From NCBI RefSeq assembly GCF_001562255.1, contig NZ_CP014301.1:3866001-3930000 (forward strand): a DNA stretch of 64,000 bases, read 5' to 3'. The notes under the pieces were generated by a model. The model worked only from the letters and a program-made list of their open reading frames with translations, searched no databases and had not been told where the DNA came from. The position numbers and the translations under genes are program-made. Position 1 is the stretch's first letter. Each line of letters starts with the position of its first letter. The DNA comes from Bosea sp. PAMC 26642 (GTDB lineage: Bacteria; Pseudomonadota; Alphaproteobacteria; Rhizobiales; Beijerinckiaceae). Below, piece by piece: positions 1-8,210 of this stretch.

Positions 1-1
1 G

Positions 2-862
2 GACCATCCGGCACCCGATGCGCTGCCTCCGGCGGCAGGCGATGCCCGCGCTCTGTTGACGGTCGGAGGCTGGCGCACGGACCGCGCGCTGATCGATGCC
101 CTGCCGAATCTTGGGCTCATCGCCTGCTACGGCACCGGTATCGAAGGTGTCGACCAGGGATATGTGAAGACGCGCGGCATCCTGCTCAGCAACGCCGCCG
201 ATGCCAATGCGGACGCGGTGGCGGAATTCGCCATGGGCCTGATGCTGGCGAGCGTCCGCAAGATCGGCGCGGGCGACCGCTTCATCCGGGCCGGTCGCTG
301 GAGAAGCAACGCCATCGAACGTATGCCCATCGCGCCTGGCCTCGGCGGCCGCCGGCTCGGCATCTACGGACTCGGCGCCATCGGAGCCCGGATCGCGAAG
401 CTCGCCACGGCCTTCGGCATGGAGATCGGCTACCACAACCGCTCGCAGCGTTCGGAGCTGCCCTACCTCTACCAGGGCAGCCTGCTCGGGCTTGCCGAAT
501 GGGCGGATGTTCTGCTGGTCGCCGTCAGGGCGAGTGCCGAGACCCGCCACGCTGTCGATGCCGGCGTGCTGCGGGCGCTTGGACCGGCAGGCCATGTCGT
601 CAACATCTCGCGTGGCCTCGCCATCGACGAGCAGGCTCTGTGCGACGCGCTCGAAACCGGCACGATCGCCGGGGCGGGCCTCGACGTCTATGAGAGCGAG
701 CCCAACGTTCCCGACCGCCTCAAGGCGCTCGACAACGCGGTCCTGACCCCTCACATCGCCGCCATGGCCGACAGCGCTCAGCTTGCCCAGCAGGACCTCC
801 TGCTGCGCAACCTCGCCGCGTTCTTCTCCGGGAAGCCGTTGCCCTCCGGCGTGCCGCTGTGA
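2..862 (+). CDS. D-2-hydroxyacid dehydrogenase, 5'-truncated by window edge
   Basis: NAD(P)-dependent D-isomer 2-hydroxyacid dehydrogenase; such enzymes reduce 2-oxoacids such as glyoxylate or hydroxypyruvate. The reading frame is open to the first base of the window. The TTG at 56 is therefore probably not the real start, and the N-terminus lies outside. Visible motifs are the Rossmann loop GIYGLGAIGARIAK, the catalytic Arg in NISRGLAIDE, the Glu in LDVYESEP and the His in LTPHIAA, in the usual R-E-H order. The C-terminus is intact. The next gene is convergent, 10 bp away. The substrate cannot be told from the sequence. Confidence 0.9.
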   Translation, partial: DHPAPDALPPAAGDARALLTVGGWRTDRALIDALPNLGLIACYGTGIEGVDQGYVKTRGILLSNAADANADAVAEFAMGLMLASVRKIGAGDRFIRAGRWRSNAIERMPIAPGLGGRRLGIYGLGAIGARIAKLATAFGMEIGYHNRSQRSELPYLYQGSLLGLAEWADVLLVAVRASAETRHAVDAGVLRALGPAGHVVNISRGLAIDEQALCDALETGTIAGAGLDVYESEPNVPDRLKALDNAVLTPHIAAMADSAQLAQQDLLLRNLAAFFSGKPLPSGVPL

Positions 863-872
863 ACCGGTGCCG

Positions 873-1400
873 TCAGGGCAGAACCACGACCGGCGTTCCC
901 ATGCGGACGCGCTCGTAGAGATCGATCACGTCCTGGTTGTGCATCCGGAAGCAGCCATAGGACGCGGCCGACCCGATGGTTCCGGGCATGTTGGTTCCGT
1001 GGATCGCGTATTCGCCGCCCGGTCCGAGCCCGATCACGCGGGCGCCCATCGGGTTGCGCGGCGAACCGCCGGGAATGAGATCGGGCAAGGACGGCTTGTC
1101 GCGCTTCACCGAAGCCGGTGGGCTCCAGGCCGGCTCGACCTGCAGTTCCTCGACGTATTTCACGCCGCGCCACTGCTTGCCGGACTTGCCGACGGCGATC
1201 TGGTAGCGGATCGCCGTGCCCGGCGCATTGACGAAATAGAGCCGGCGCTCGGCCGTCCGGATCACGATCATTCCCGGCTGCCAGCGCGGATCGAGGGTCT
1301 CGACCAGTTCGCGGGCCAGCACGGGATGGCTCACGAAGGCCGCAGCAAACAGCGCAAGCGCTGCGGCGAAGAGCAACCCGATCGGGGCATGGCGTCTCAT
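873..1400 (-). CDS. L,D-transpeptidase (YkuD domain), exported
   Basis: Periplasmic peptidoglycan cross-linking or lipoprotein-attaching L,D-transpeptidase of 175 aa. An N-terminal signal peptide (hydrophobic LLFAAALALFAAAF, cleavage likely near VLA) precedes the catalytic domain. The domain has the family signature HGTNMPGTIG...SYGCFRMHN with catalytic His and Cys. I chose ATG 1400 because GGGAG lies about 9 nt upstream; an in-frame ATG at 1418 would add six residues. It stands alone, convergent with the dehydrogenase to its left. Confidence 0.9.
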   Translation of the reverse strand: MRRHAPIGLLFAAALALFAAAFVSHPVLARELVETLDPRWQPGMIVIRTAERRLYFVNAPGTAIRYQIAVGKSGKQWRGVKYVEELQVEPAWSPPASVKRDKPSLPDLIPGGSPRNPMGARVIGLGPGGEYAIHGTNMPGTIGSAASYGCFRMHNQDVIDLYERVRMGTPVVVLP

Positions 1401-1553
1401 TGCGATGGTCTCCCGCATGGAATGGTTGCGGGAATCTCGCGCCGGCGGGATGAAGCCGCGGTTGAGCGATATGGTGAAGCGCCGATTCAGGATGAATCGC
1501 GGGTAAACCGCCCCAGGGCGCAGCCAGCGCCCGTGCCAGTCATGTGGAGGCGG

Positions 1554-2468
1554 TCAAGCCGACGGGCGTTCCCGGTGCTGCTGCGGCAACAGGAAGGGCA
1601 GGCCATGTGCCGGGGCGCGGCCGAGACTGAGGCCGACCTTGAAAACGTCGGCGAGCAGTCTGTCGCTCAGCGTCTCGGACGGCGCACCCTTGGCGACGAT
1701 GCGGCCCTGATCCATCACCACCAGCGTATCGGCGAAGGTCACGGCGAGGTTGAGGTCGTGCAGCACGATCAGCACCGCGACCCCGCGCGCGGCGACGGTC
1801 CTGGCCATGTCGAGCAAAGCCAGCTGATGGCAGAGGTCGAGACTCGCGATCGGCTCGTCGAGGAACAACGCCTGACGCGCACTCACGCTGCGGCCAGCCT
1901 CGAGCTGACAGAGCACGCGGGCGAACTGGACGCGCTGCTGCTCACCGCCCGACAGCGTCTGGTAAGGCCGGGGCGCCAGGTCGAGGACGCCCGCGGCGGC
2001 AAGACCGTCGGCGACCACCGCCTCGCGGCGCGCCTTTGGCAAAGCCCGGCCGATGCCATCGACCCCCAGCCGTGCCACCTCATAGACGCTGAAGGGAAAG
2101 GCGAGCCGCGCGTGCTGCGCCATCACCGCGCGACGGCAGGCAAGGCTCCAGGGCGGTACGGCGTGGAGCGGCTCCCCCTCGATCGCGATCGTGCCAGCGG
2201 ACGGCTTGGCCTCGCCGGTCATGAGTTTCAGCAAGCTCGATTTGCCGGCGCCGTTGGGGCCGACCAGGACCGTGACGCTGCCCGGCATCAGGTCGAGCGA
2301 GGCCTCCGCGACGAGCGCCCGCCCGCCCGCCATGAAACCGAGACCGCGCGCCGAGACGATTGGATTGATCTCCTGATCCTTCTCATTCGAGTCCTCATCC
2401 TCCAAAACGGCCGCCAAAGCGGCCTCCTCAGGATGACGGCTCGTGGGATTTGGGCCGATCTCAGACAT
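1554..2468 (-). CDS. hmuV: Heme ABC transporter ATP-binding protein HmuV
   Basis: ATPase of a heme importer, 304 aa. It shows Walker A (VGPNGAGKSS), ABC signature (LSGGEQQRVQFAR), Walker B (FLDEPIASLD) and H-loop (VLHDLNLAV). The start is ATG 2468, overlapping the permease stop by 8 bp, so the two genes are coupled. The first ~35 residues, before INPIVSARGL, are acidic and unlike the family; bases 2395-2436 there form a palindromic repeat read in frame. It is the last gene of hmuTUV and lies under the iron-responsive region at 4607-4660. Confidence 0.92.
   Translation of the reverse strand: MSEIGPNPTSRHPEEAALAAVLEDEDSNEKDQEINPIVSARGLGFMAGGRALVAEASLDLMPGSVTVLVGPNGAGKSSLLKLMTGEAKPSAGTIAIEGEPLHAVPPWSLACRRAVMAQHARLAFPFSVYEVARLGVDGIGRALPKARREAVVADGLAAAGVLDLAPRPYQTLSGGEQQRVQFARVLCQLEAGRSVSARQALFLDEPIASLDLCHQLALLDMARTVAARGVAVLIVLHDLNLAVTFADTLVVMDQGRIVAKGAPSETLSDRLLADVFKVGLSLGRAPAHGLPFLLPQQHRERPSA
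2395..2436. repeat. Palindromic repeat element inside hmuV
   Basis: An imperfect 42-bp inverted repeat: outer arms TCATCCT / AGGATGA, inner arms GGCCGC / GCGGCC around a short loop. Its organisation resembles dispersed intergenic palindromes common in Hyphomicrobiales. Here it is read in frame in the HmuV N-terminus, giving residues like HPEEAALAAVLEDE. The length is a multiple of three and contains no stop. Confidence 0.65.
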
Positions 2469-3567
2469 CGAGCGCCGTCGAGCGTCGCAGCAGCAGCCAC
2501 AGAAAGAAGGGCGCGCCGATCGCTGCCGTGACGATGCCGAGCGGGAGTTCGGCCGGTGCCACCATGAGCCGCGCGACGATATCGGCACCGACGAGCAGGG
2601 TCGCGCCGCCCACCGCCGCGAGCGGCAGCAGCAGGCGGTGGTCGGGGCCGATGGCGAGCCGGATCAGATGCGGCACCACGATGCCGACGAAGCCGATCAC
2701 GCCGGCCGAGGCGACGCTCGCGCCGACGGCAAGCGCCACCAGCAGGATGGCCAGCGCCTTGATGCGCTGGACCGGCAGGCCGAGATGCCAGGCTTCGGCC
2801 TCGCCCAGCATCAGGCCGTTGAGCCCGCGCGCCAGAAGCGGCATTGCGAGCAGCATCGGCAAAACGATGGGGGCGACGACGGAGAGCTTGGTCCAGCTCG
2901 CGCCGCCGAGGCTGCCGAGCGACCAGAAGGTCAGGTCGCGCAGTTGGCGATCATCTGAGAGGTAGGCGAGAAGGCCGGTCAGGGCGCCCGCCAGCGCGCC
3001 GAGCGCGACGCCCGCCAGCAGCATGGTAGCAACCGAGGTGCGGCCCTGGCGGGTCGCGATGAGATAGAGGATCAGTGTCGAGATCAGGCCGCCGCAGAAA
3101 GCGCCGACAGGCAGGAGCGCGAAGGGCAGCTTTATCGCCGTGCCTGCGAGGAGCCGGTCGCCGAGCACGATCGTCGCCGCCGCCGCCAAGCCTGCCCCGG
3201 AGGAGACGCCGACGAGGCCAGGATCCGCGAGCGGGTTGCGGAACAGCCCCTGCATGAGTGCGCCCGAGACCGCGAGCGAGGCGCCGACCAGCAGACCGAG
3301 CAGGACGCGCGGCAGCCGGATATTGAGAACGACCAGGGCGTCGCGCCCTTCGAGCAGCGCTGGATCGCCTGTCAGTCTCGCGCTCAGGATCGCGACGACG
3401 CGCTGCGGCGCGATCGCGACCGCGCCCTGGCCGATCGCGATCACAGCGAGCGCCAGGCAGAGCAGGACGAGGCAGCCAACGGCCAGCATGGCCCGCCGCC
3501 GGCGGCCCGCCACGAAAGCGGCAAGCGCGGCGGACGCCATTGCAGCATCAGGATTGGCGGCGAGCAT
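2461..3567 (-). CDS. hmuU: Heme ABC transporter permease HmuU (FecCD family)
   Basis: Inner-membrane permease of the heme importer, 368 aa. FecCD-type features are the conserved RLPRVLLGLLVGASLAVSGA segment and FRNPLADPGLVGVSSGAGL after the second membrane span, with about ten hydrophobic spans overall. The ATG at 3567 shares one base with the hmuT stop (TGATG), indicating translational coupling. A GTG one codon upstream is possible. Confidence 0.92.
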   Translation of the reverse strand: MLAANPDAAMASAALAAFVAGRRRRAMLAVGCLVLLCLALAVIAIGQGAVAIAPQRVVAILSARLTGDPALLEGRDALVVLNIRLPRVLLGLLVGASLAVSGALMQGLFRNPLADPGLVGVSSGAGLAAAATIVLGDRLLAGTAIKLPFALLPVGAFCGGLISTLILYLIATRQGRTSVATMLLAGVALGALAGALTGLLAYLSDDRQLRDLTFWSLGSLGGASWTKLSVVAPIVLPMLLAMPLLARGLNGLMLGEAEAWHLGLPVQRIKALAILLVALAVGASVASAGVIGFVGIVVPHLIRLAIGPDHRLLLPLAAVGGATLLVGADIVARLMVAPAELPLGIVTAAIGAPFFLWLLLRRSTALDV

Positions 3568-4523
3568 CACGGGATGGCGGCTGTCTTCAAAGGCGGGATC
3601 GCGGCGTCGGGATAGATCGCCGCCATCAGGTCGCGGGCCGCCAGGGGCGCGCGCGGGCCGAATCCGAGCAGATAGAGTCCGTCCATGGCGACGAGTGCCT
3701 TGCGGCTCGCAGCCGGCGTCGACGAGAAGGCCGGCATGGCGAACATCACGTCCGGCGTCGTGTTGGGGCTGCCGCTGTTGCGCATCATCAGGACGATGTC
3801 AGGAGCCGCCTCGATGATCGCCTCGTCGGTCATCGGCTTGTAGCCCTCGATCGCGCTGGCGACATTGATCCCGCCGGCGAGACCGATGATGGCATCGGCC
3901 GTGCTGTTGCGGCCGCCGACCATGACGCGGCCGTTCTGCAGCGACAGCACGAAGAGGACGCGGCGGCGTGTCCTGAGCCCGTCGCGCAGGCGCGCCAGCT
4001 CGTCGAAGCGTTCGGTCGTCTGGGCGGCGAGGCGCCGCGCCGGCTCGGCGGCGCCCGCAAGCGTGCCGATCGCCTCGATCTTGGACGCGATGCCCTCAGG
4101 CGTCAGGTCCTCCGGGATTCGGGCGAGCTTCACGCCGGCCTCGCTCAGCAGGGAGATCGCATCCGGCGGACCGGCGCTCTGGATGGCGATGACCAGCGAG
4201 GGCTTGAGCGAGATCACGCCCTCGGCCGACAAGGCGCGCACATAGCCGATGCTGGCCTTGTCGCGCAGGGCGTCGATCGGGAACTGGCTGGTCGTGTCGA
4301 CACCGACGATGCGATCCTGCAGGCCAAGCGCATAGAGAACCTCGGTGATCACGCCGCCGGCCGCGACGATGCGGTCGGGCGTCTGCGCGACGGCGCGGGT
4401 GATGACGGCCGACGGCGCGACGAGACCGGCAACCGCAAGCAGGCTCAGCCCGATCGCGGCGGAGAACTCACGGCGGTCGGGCCGCGAGCGCCGGGCGGTC
4501 GCGGGGATGAATCGGCCTCGCAT
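3567..4523 (-). CDS. hmuT: Heme-binding periplasmic protein HmuT
   Basis: Substrate-binding protein (318 aa) that hands heme to HmuUV. It has a Tat-like leader (DRREF followed by a hydrophobic stretch, cleavage near AVAQ) and a TroA/BtuF-like fold with the RIVAAGGVITEVLYALGLQDRIVGVD opening. ATG 4523 is preferred because GGAGA sits 8 nt upstream; ATG 4550 would add nine residues. First gene of hmuTUV. No TonB-dependent outer-membrane heme receptor is in the window, so the outer-membrane step must be encoded elsewhere. Confidence 0.9.
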   Translation of the reverse strand: MRGRFIPATARRSRPDRREFSAAIGLSLLAVAGLVAPSAVITRAVAQTPDRIVAAGGVITEVLYALGLQDRIVGVDTTSQFPIDALRDKASIGYVRALSAEGVISLKPSLVIAIQSAGPPDAISLLSEAGVKLARIPEDLTPEGIASKIEAIGTLAGAAEPARRLAAQTTERFDELARLRDGLRTRRRVLFVLSLQNGRVMVGGRNSTADAIIGLAGGINVASAIEGYKPMTDEAIIEAAPDIVLMMRNSGSPNTTPDVMFAMPAFSSTPAASRKALVAMDGLYLLGFGPRAPLAARDLMAAIYPDAAIPPLKTAAIP

Positions 4524-4606
4524 GAACGCATCTCCTTCATCGTCCGACATACACCGGCCGCGGTCGAACGGGTGGGTCAGTTTGTGGGTGGTGATGTATT
4601 GGCTAG

Positions 4607-4623
4607 TTTTTAATTATTCAAAA
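4607..4623. promoter_or_regulatory. Irr-box (ICE)-like element in divergent hmu promoter region
   Basis: TTTTTAA-N3-TTCAAAA matches 11 of 14 positions of the Irr consensus TTTAGAA-N3-TTCTAAA. It lies in a strikingly AT-rich island between hmuT (leftward) and the heme monooxygenase (rightward). The match is imperfect; the location supports it. Confidence 0.4.
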
Positions 4624-4645
4624 TAAGCACTTAAGTCAGTAATAT

Positions 4646-4660
4646 TGACGTAGATATTCA
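4646..4660. promoter_or_regulatory. RirA-box (IRO)-like element TGA-N9-TCA
   Basis: TTGACGTAGATATTCAG contains exactly TGA-N9-TCA, the core of the RirA iron-responsive operator. The partly overlapping 4636-4648 also forms a 13-bp dyad (TCA-N7-TGA). It lies in the AT-rich divergent heme promoter region. The remainder of 4524-4868 shows no gene. Confidence 0.4.
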
Positions 4661-4868
4661 GTTTTACTATAGGGGGTCAAGGGCGAGGCCAGCATCGGCA
4701 TAGCCCTCCGCAAGCCAGCGACGCGCACAGCGTTCAGCCAGCCGTCACGTCATTCCGGTCGGGGGGCTGGGTCGATGCATTTGCAGATTATGGGCTTGCA
4801 GCTCCCGACACATGGGATTTGATTCAAGCAGACCCGGCCTGACGGCCAGCCAACCAAAAGGATATCCC

Positions 4869-5216
4869 ATGTTCATCGCCATGAACCGCTTCAAGGTCGT
4901 CAAGGGAGAGGAGGCCGCGTTCGAGACCATCTGGTCGTCGCGCAAGACGCGTCTCGACGAGATGGCGGGCTTCATCGCCTTCCATCTGCTGAAGGGTCCG
5001 GAGAAGGAAGACCACACGCTGTACTCCTCCCACACCACCTGGGCCTCGAAGGATGCCTTCACGGCCTGGACCAAATCCGAGCAGTTCCGCGAATCGCATC
5101 GCAATGCCGGCCAGCCGCGCGCGACGCCGATCTATCTCGGCCATCCCGAATTCGAGGGCTTCGAGACCGTCCTCAGCGAGGCCAATCCGCATACGCCGCG
5201 CCAGGCGGCGGAATAA
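4869..5216 (+). CDS. hmuQ: Heme-degrading monooxygenase, IsdG/HmuQ type (ABM fold)
   Basis: Small (115 aa) antibiotic-biosynthesis-monooxygenase-fold protein. Its opening MFIAMNRFKVVKGEEAAFE, the R...L..M.GF..F.LL pattern and the HTLYSSHTTW strand resemble rhizobial HmuQ/HmuD and IsdG heme oxygenases, which open the heme ring and free iron. ATG 4869 is preceded by AAGGATAT. Divergent from hmuTUV and followed 10 bp later by hutX, so its context is heme iron use. The gene symbol is by resemblance and context. Confidence 0.75.
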   Translation: MFIAMNRFKVVKGEEAAFETIWSSRKTRLDEMAGFIAFHLLKGPEKEDHTLYSSHTTWASKDAFTAWTKSEQFRESHRNAGQPRATPIYLGHPEFEGFETVLSEANPHTPRQAAE

Positions 5217-5226
5217 GGACGTGGCG

Positions 5227-5748
5227 ATGACGACCGCAGAGGCGACGACACGCGATCCGATGGAGCATGTGCGCGAGCTTCTGGCCGCCAAGCCCGACGG
5301 CCTGATCGAGGCGATTGCGCGCGAAGCCGGCGTTTCGACGCGCACGGTCCTCGATCAGCTTCCTGCCGAGCAGCGGTTGCTGATCGCGCCGGAGCGGTTC
5401 GAGGAGCTCTGGCAGAACCTTGCGACCTGGGGGACCGTGCTGTTCCTGATGCACACCCCCGACGTCGTGCTGGAATGCGAGGGCTCGCTGCCTGTCGGCA
5501 GCTTCGGCCACGGCTATTACAATATCCACGGCGACAGCCCGATCGGCGGTCACATCAAGGCTGAAAATTGCCGGGCGATCTATCTCGTCGACCGCAAGAC
5601 GGCACAAGGGCGTCGTGCCTGCTCGGTGCAATTCTACAACGGCGCGGGCGACGTCATGTTCAAGGTCTTCGTCCGGCGTGACAAGGCGCGCGAACTGCTT
5701 GCCGACCAACTCGCTCGCTTCGAGGCTCTGAAGACCTGGGCTGCCTGA
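5227..5748 (+). CDS. hutX: Heme utilization cytosolic carrier HutX
   Basis: 173 aa protein of the HutX/HuvX family, cytosolic heme carriers linked to heme import and degradation. Family features include EAIAREAGVSTRTVLDQLP near the N-terminus, TWGTVLFLMHTPDVVLECEG, the GYYNIHGDSPIGGHI segment and the C-terminal FYNGAGDVMFKVFVRRD. ATG 5227 follows an AAGGA that overlaps the upstream stop. Co-transcription with the heme monooxygenase is likely. Confidence 0.85.
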   Translation: MTTAEATTRDPMEHVRELLAAKPDGLIEAIAREAGVSTRTVLDQLPAEQRLLIAPERFEELWQNLATWGTVLFLMHTPDVVLECEGSLPVGSFGHGYYNIHGDSPIGGHIKAENCRAIYLVDRKTAQGRRACSVQFYNGAGDVMFKVFVRRDKARELLADQLARFEALKTWAA

Positions 5749-5912
5749 ATCGGCGGGTCGCCACAGCCTCAGACGGCACTAGCGGAATCACGCCTTGCAT
5801 TCCTGACGTCGGCTGACGAAGGCTGGTGCTGATGTGCGACGGAACGCGGCGGCCGTCGGCGCGTTCGCCCCGGCAGGCCGCGCCGGAGCGCGACCGTCAG
5901 CCGAGGTGCGCC

Positions 5913-6575
5913 ATGCAGGACGATCTTATCGCCCGGGACGATGCCGTCGTCGCGGAAGCATTGTCGCACTTTGCCGCGCTGCAGGACTGGCGGCGACAGG
6001 TCGTCGACCTCTATGCCGCCATAAGGGCGCTGCCGCCCGCCCAGGGCCTGGCGCAGTGGCGGACCATCCGGGACCGGCTGTTCCGCGAGCATTCACAGTC
6101 GCCGCTTTCGGTGGCGCGACGCGCACAGTTCGGCGGTATCGGCTATTTCCCGCACGATCCGGCCTTGCGCTTCGAGGTCGGGCTGGCAGCCGCGGCGGGC
6201 CGCGAGGCCATCAGGATCGAAGCCGGCAAGGACGGTACGATGACGCTCCTGCCCTATGCCCTGACACAGGGGCTCGCAGCGCCCCTCGGCAGAGAACTGA
6301 CGCTCTACTGGATCGAGGGCTATGGCGGCGGCACGTTCCTGCCCTTCGGCGACGCGACCAATGGCGACGAGACCTTCGCCGGCGGACGCTATCTGCTGGA
6401 CACGATCAAGGGCGCCGATCTCGGCAGGACGCCCGAGGGGAAGCTGATCCTGGATTTCAACTTTGCCTACTACCCGTCCTGTGCCTATTCGGAAGCCTGG
6501 GTCTGCCCGCTTTCGCCATTCGAGAACCGCCTGCCGGCGGCGGTGCGCGGCGGCGAGCGCGATCTCGCTTCGTAG
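5913..6575 (+). CDS. DUF1684 family protein
   Basis: 220 aa cytosolic protein of the DUF1684 family, function unknown. The diagnostic C-terminal motif is LDFNFAYYPSCAYSEAWVC followed by PLSPFENRLPAAVRGGE. An N-terminal helix (DDWRRQVVDLYAAIR-like) precedes the beta-rich core. Start ATG 5913 has GAGGTG upstream. It is followed by a GGCCTGCC hairpin at 6603-6627. Confidence 0.8.
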   Translation: MQDDLIARDDAVVAEALSHFAALQDWRRQVVDLYAAIRALPPAQGLAQWRTIRDRLFREHSQSPLSVARRAQFGGIGYFPHDPALRFEVGLAAAAGREAIRIEAGKDGTMTLLPYALTQGLAAPLGRELTLYWIEGYGGGTFLPFGDATNGDETFAGGRYLLDTIKGADLGRTPEGKLILDFNFAYYPSCAYSEAWVCPLSPFENRLPAAVRGGERDLAS

Positions 6576-6602
6576 TGCGATCCAAGACGAGACATTCGGG
6601 CG

Positions 6603-6627
6603 GGCCTGCCGTATCATAAGGCAGGCC
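6603..6627. terminator. Hairpin after DUF1684 gene
   Basis: Perfect 8-bp stem GGCCTGCC / GGCAGGCC with a 9-nt loop, 28 bp after the DUF1684 stop. There is no T-run, so it may act as a weak or factor-dependent terminator. Confidence 0.35.
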
Positions 6628-6727
6628 AAGCCACGATCGCGCCATGAATGGTGCAGATGAGACCCGGTGACGGGCGTCATCGATCAGAATGTCGCTGGTT
6701 ACCATTTGTTAACCATGCGGGCGCACC

Positions 6728-8200
6728 TTGCCTCTCACTGATCCGCCCAACCTCGTCGAACCTCCTGATCCTCTATCGGCTTCGCCCCGCAGTCGCGAGC
6801 AACGGGAATCCCGCGACGACGCCTTGCCCGACATCCCGGTCCTGGACACGGATTTGTCTGCGCATCTGACCCTGGAAGAAGCCGTCTTTCCAACAGGCAA
6901 GACCGTCCTGCCGGCGGCCGAGCCGATCGAGGCCGGCAATTCCGCGGCATGGCGGACCAGCCTGTCGTCGGGACTGCTCCTCGCCTTGCGTTTCGTCCAG
7001 GCCCGCTTCCTGTCAGTTTGGGGCCTGCTCGCAGCCGCGGCTCTGTGCCCTCCGCAGGTCTTCGCCGATTTCGCCGTGTACTCGGCACTGGCCAATTTCG
7101 TCTCGATCGCCGCGCTGATGCGCTTCGAGGCGGTTTTCTTCCAGAGCTCGGATCAGCTCCGGCTCGGCCGCGCCTTCCGGCTGTCGCTGGCTGTTGGCCT
7201 CGCATTTCTCGTCGCGGCGACGCTTGCCGTCGCTGCCGCCGTGGCCTCCGGCCGAATCCTCGCAAGTTATGGAGCGATGTTCTGCGTCTCGCTGGCCGGG
7301 CGTGCCGTGCTCCGGCTGGTCTCGGCCGAGGCGACGGCGGAGGGTGATTTCGCGACGATCGGCAACTGCAACATCGTCCAGGCGCTGGTGCAGCCGGCCG
7401 TGATGGTCGCGCTGATCTGGCTGTTCGAAGCGACCTCGCTCGCCTTGTTCGCAGCCGATGCCATCGGCCATCTCGTCGCGGCCGGCTATCTTTTCCTCCG
7501 GCGCCGCCGCGCCGTCGGGGGACTGGTCTCGCCAAAGGCATGGTCCTGGGCCGAACTGCGGGATTCCGCCGTGCGCTGGCGCACGGCGCCTCTGATCCTG
7601 CTGCCGTCCGCGCTCCTGTCGTTCGGCTTCATGGTGATTCCGCTGCTGGCTTTGCCGATGACCAGCAACGCCGTGCTGGCCGCCCATGTCGCACTGGCGA
7701 TGCGGTTGCTCGAGGTGCCGACGCAGATGTTCGCCGCCGTCTCGGTACCACTCGCTTTGAGCAGCCTGCGCGCCAGGGAGGGCGAAGCCCGGCAGCGCTG
7801 GGCGCGTCACATCGCCCTGGGCCTGTTTATCGCCGCCGTCGCGCTGTTCACCGCCATCGCGCTCTTCGCGCTCGGTGCCGATTTTTTGCTGGACGATACG
7901 CAATGGGCGGAGATCGGCCAGGTCGTCGCCGCCATGGCCGTGTTCTATGGCGGGATCGCGCTGGTGGCGCCGCTGCACGAGATGGCGTCGCTGTCGCAGC
8001 AGCCCCACCGACAGGTCGCGGCCAATGCCATGGCGCTGGGGGCCGCCATGCTCGCCGTGTTCTCGTTCGGCAGCCTGTCTCCGGCGCTGCTCGGCACGAT
8101 CGGGCTGATCTCGCTGGCGCGGGGAGCGGCGCATCTCCGCTTCGCCTGGACCCGGCTCGGTGCGGAACTCTATGCTGCGGCGCCCCGGACCGTCGGCTGA
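6728..8200 (+). CDS. Polysaccharide flippase-like membrane protein (MOP/Wzx superfamily)
   Basis: 490 aa polytopic inner-membrane protein with about 12 hydrophobic spans after a ~75-residue polar N-terminus. The FADFAVYSALANFVSIAALMRFE region is typical of oligosaccharide flippases of the MATE/MOP superfamily, which move lipid-linked sugars across the membrane. TTG 6728 is the first possible start after an in-frame TAA at 6710. No glycosyltransferase genes flank it, so its substrate is unknown. Confidence 0.75.
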   Translation: MPLTDPPNLVEPPDPLSASPRSREQRESRDDALPDIPVLDTDLSAHLTLEEAVFPTGKTVLPAAEPIEAGNSAAWRTSLSSGLLLALRFVQARFLSVWGLLAAAALCPPQVFADFAVYSALANFVSIAALMRFEAVFFQSSDQLRLGRAFRLSLAVGLAFLVAATLAVAAAVASGRILASYGAMFCVSLAGRAVLRLVSAEATAEGDFATIGNCNIVQALVQPAVMVALIWLFEATSLALFAADAIGHLVAAGYLFLRRRRAVGGLVSPKAWSWAELRDSAVRWRTAPLILLPSALLSFGFMVIPLLALPMTSNAVLAAHVALAMRLLEVPTQMFAAVSVPLALSSLRAREGEARQRWARHIALGLFIAAVALFTAIALFALGADFLLDDTQWAEIGQVVAAMAVFYGGIALVAPLHEMASLSQQPHRQVAANAMALGAAMLAVFSFGSLSPALLGTIGLISLARGAAHLRFAWTRLGAELYAAAPRTVG

Positions 8201-8210
8201 GAGACCGTCG

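Noticed and set aside
783..2531. Open plus-strand frame of 582 codons
   Set aside because: Antisense to the L,D-transpeptidase and hmuV genes; no recognisable motif.
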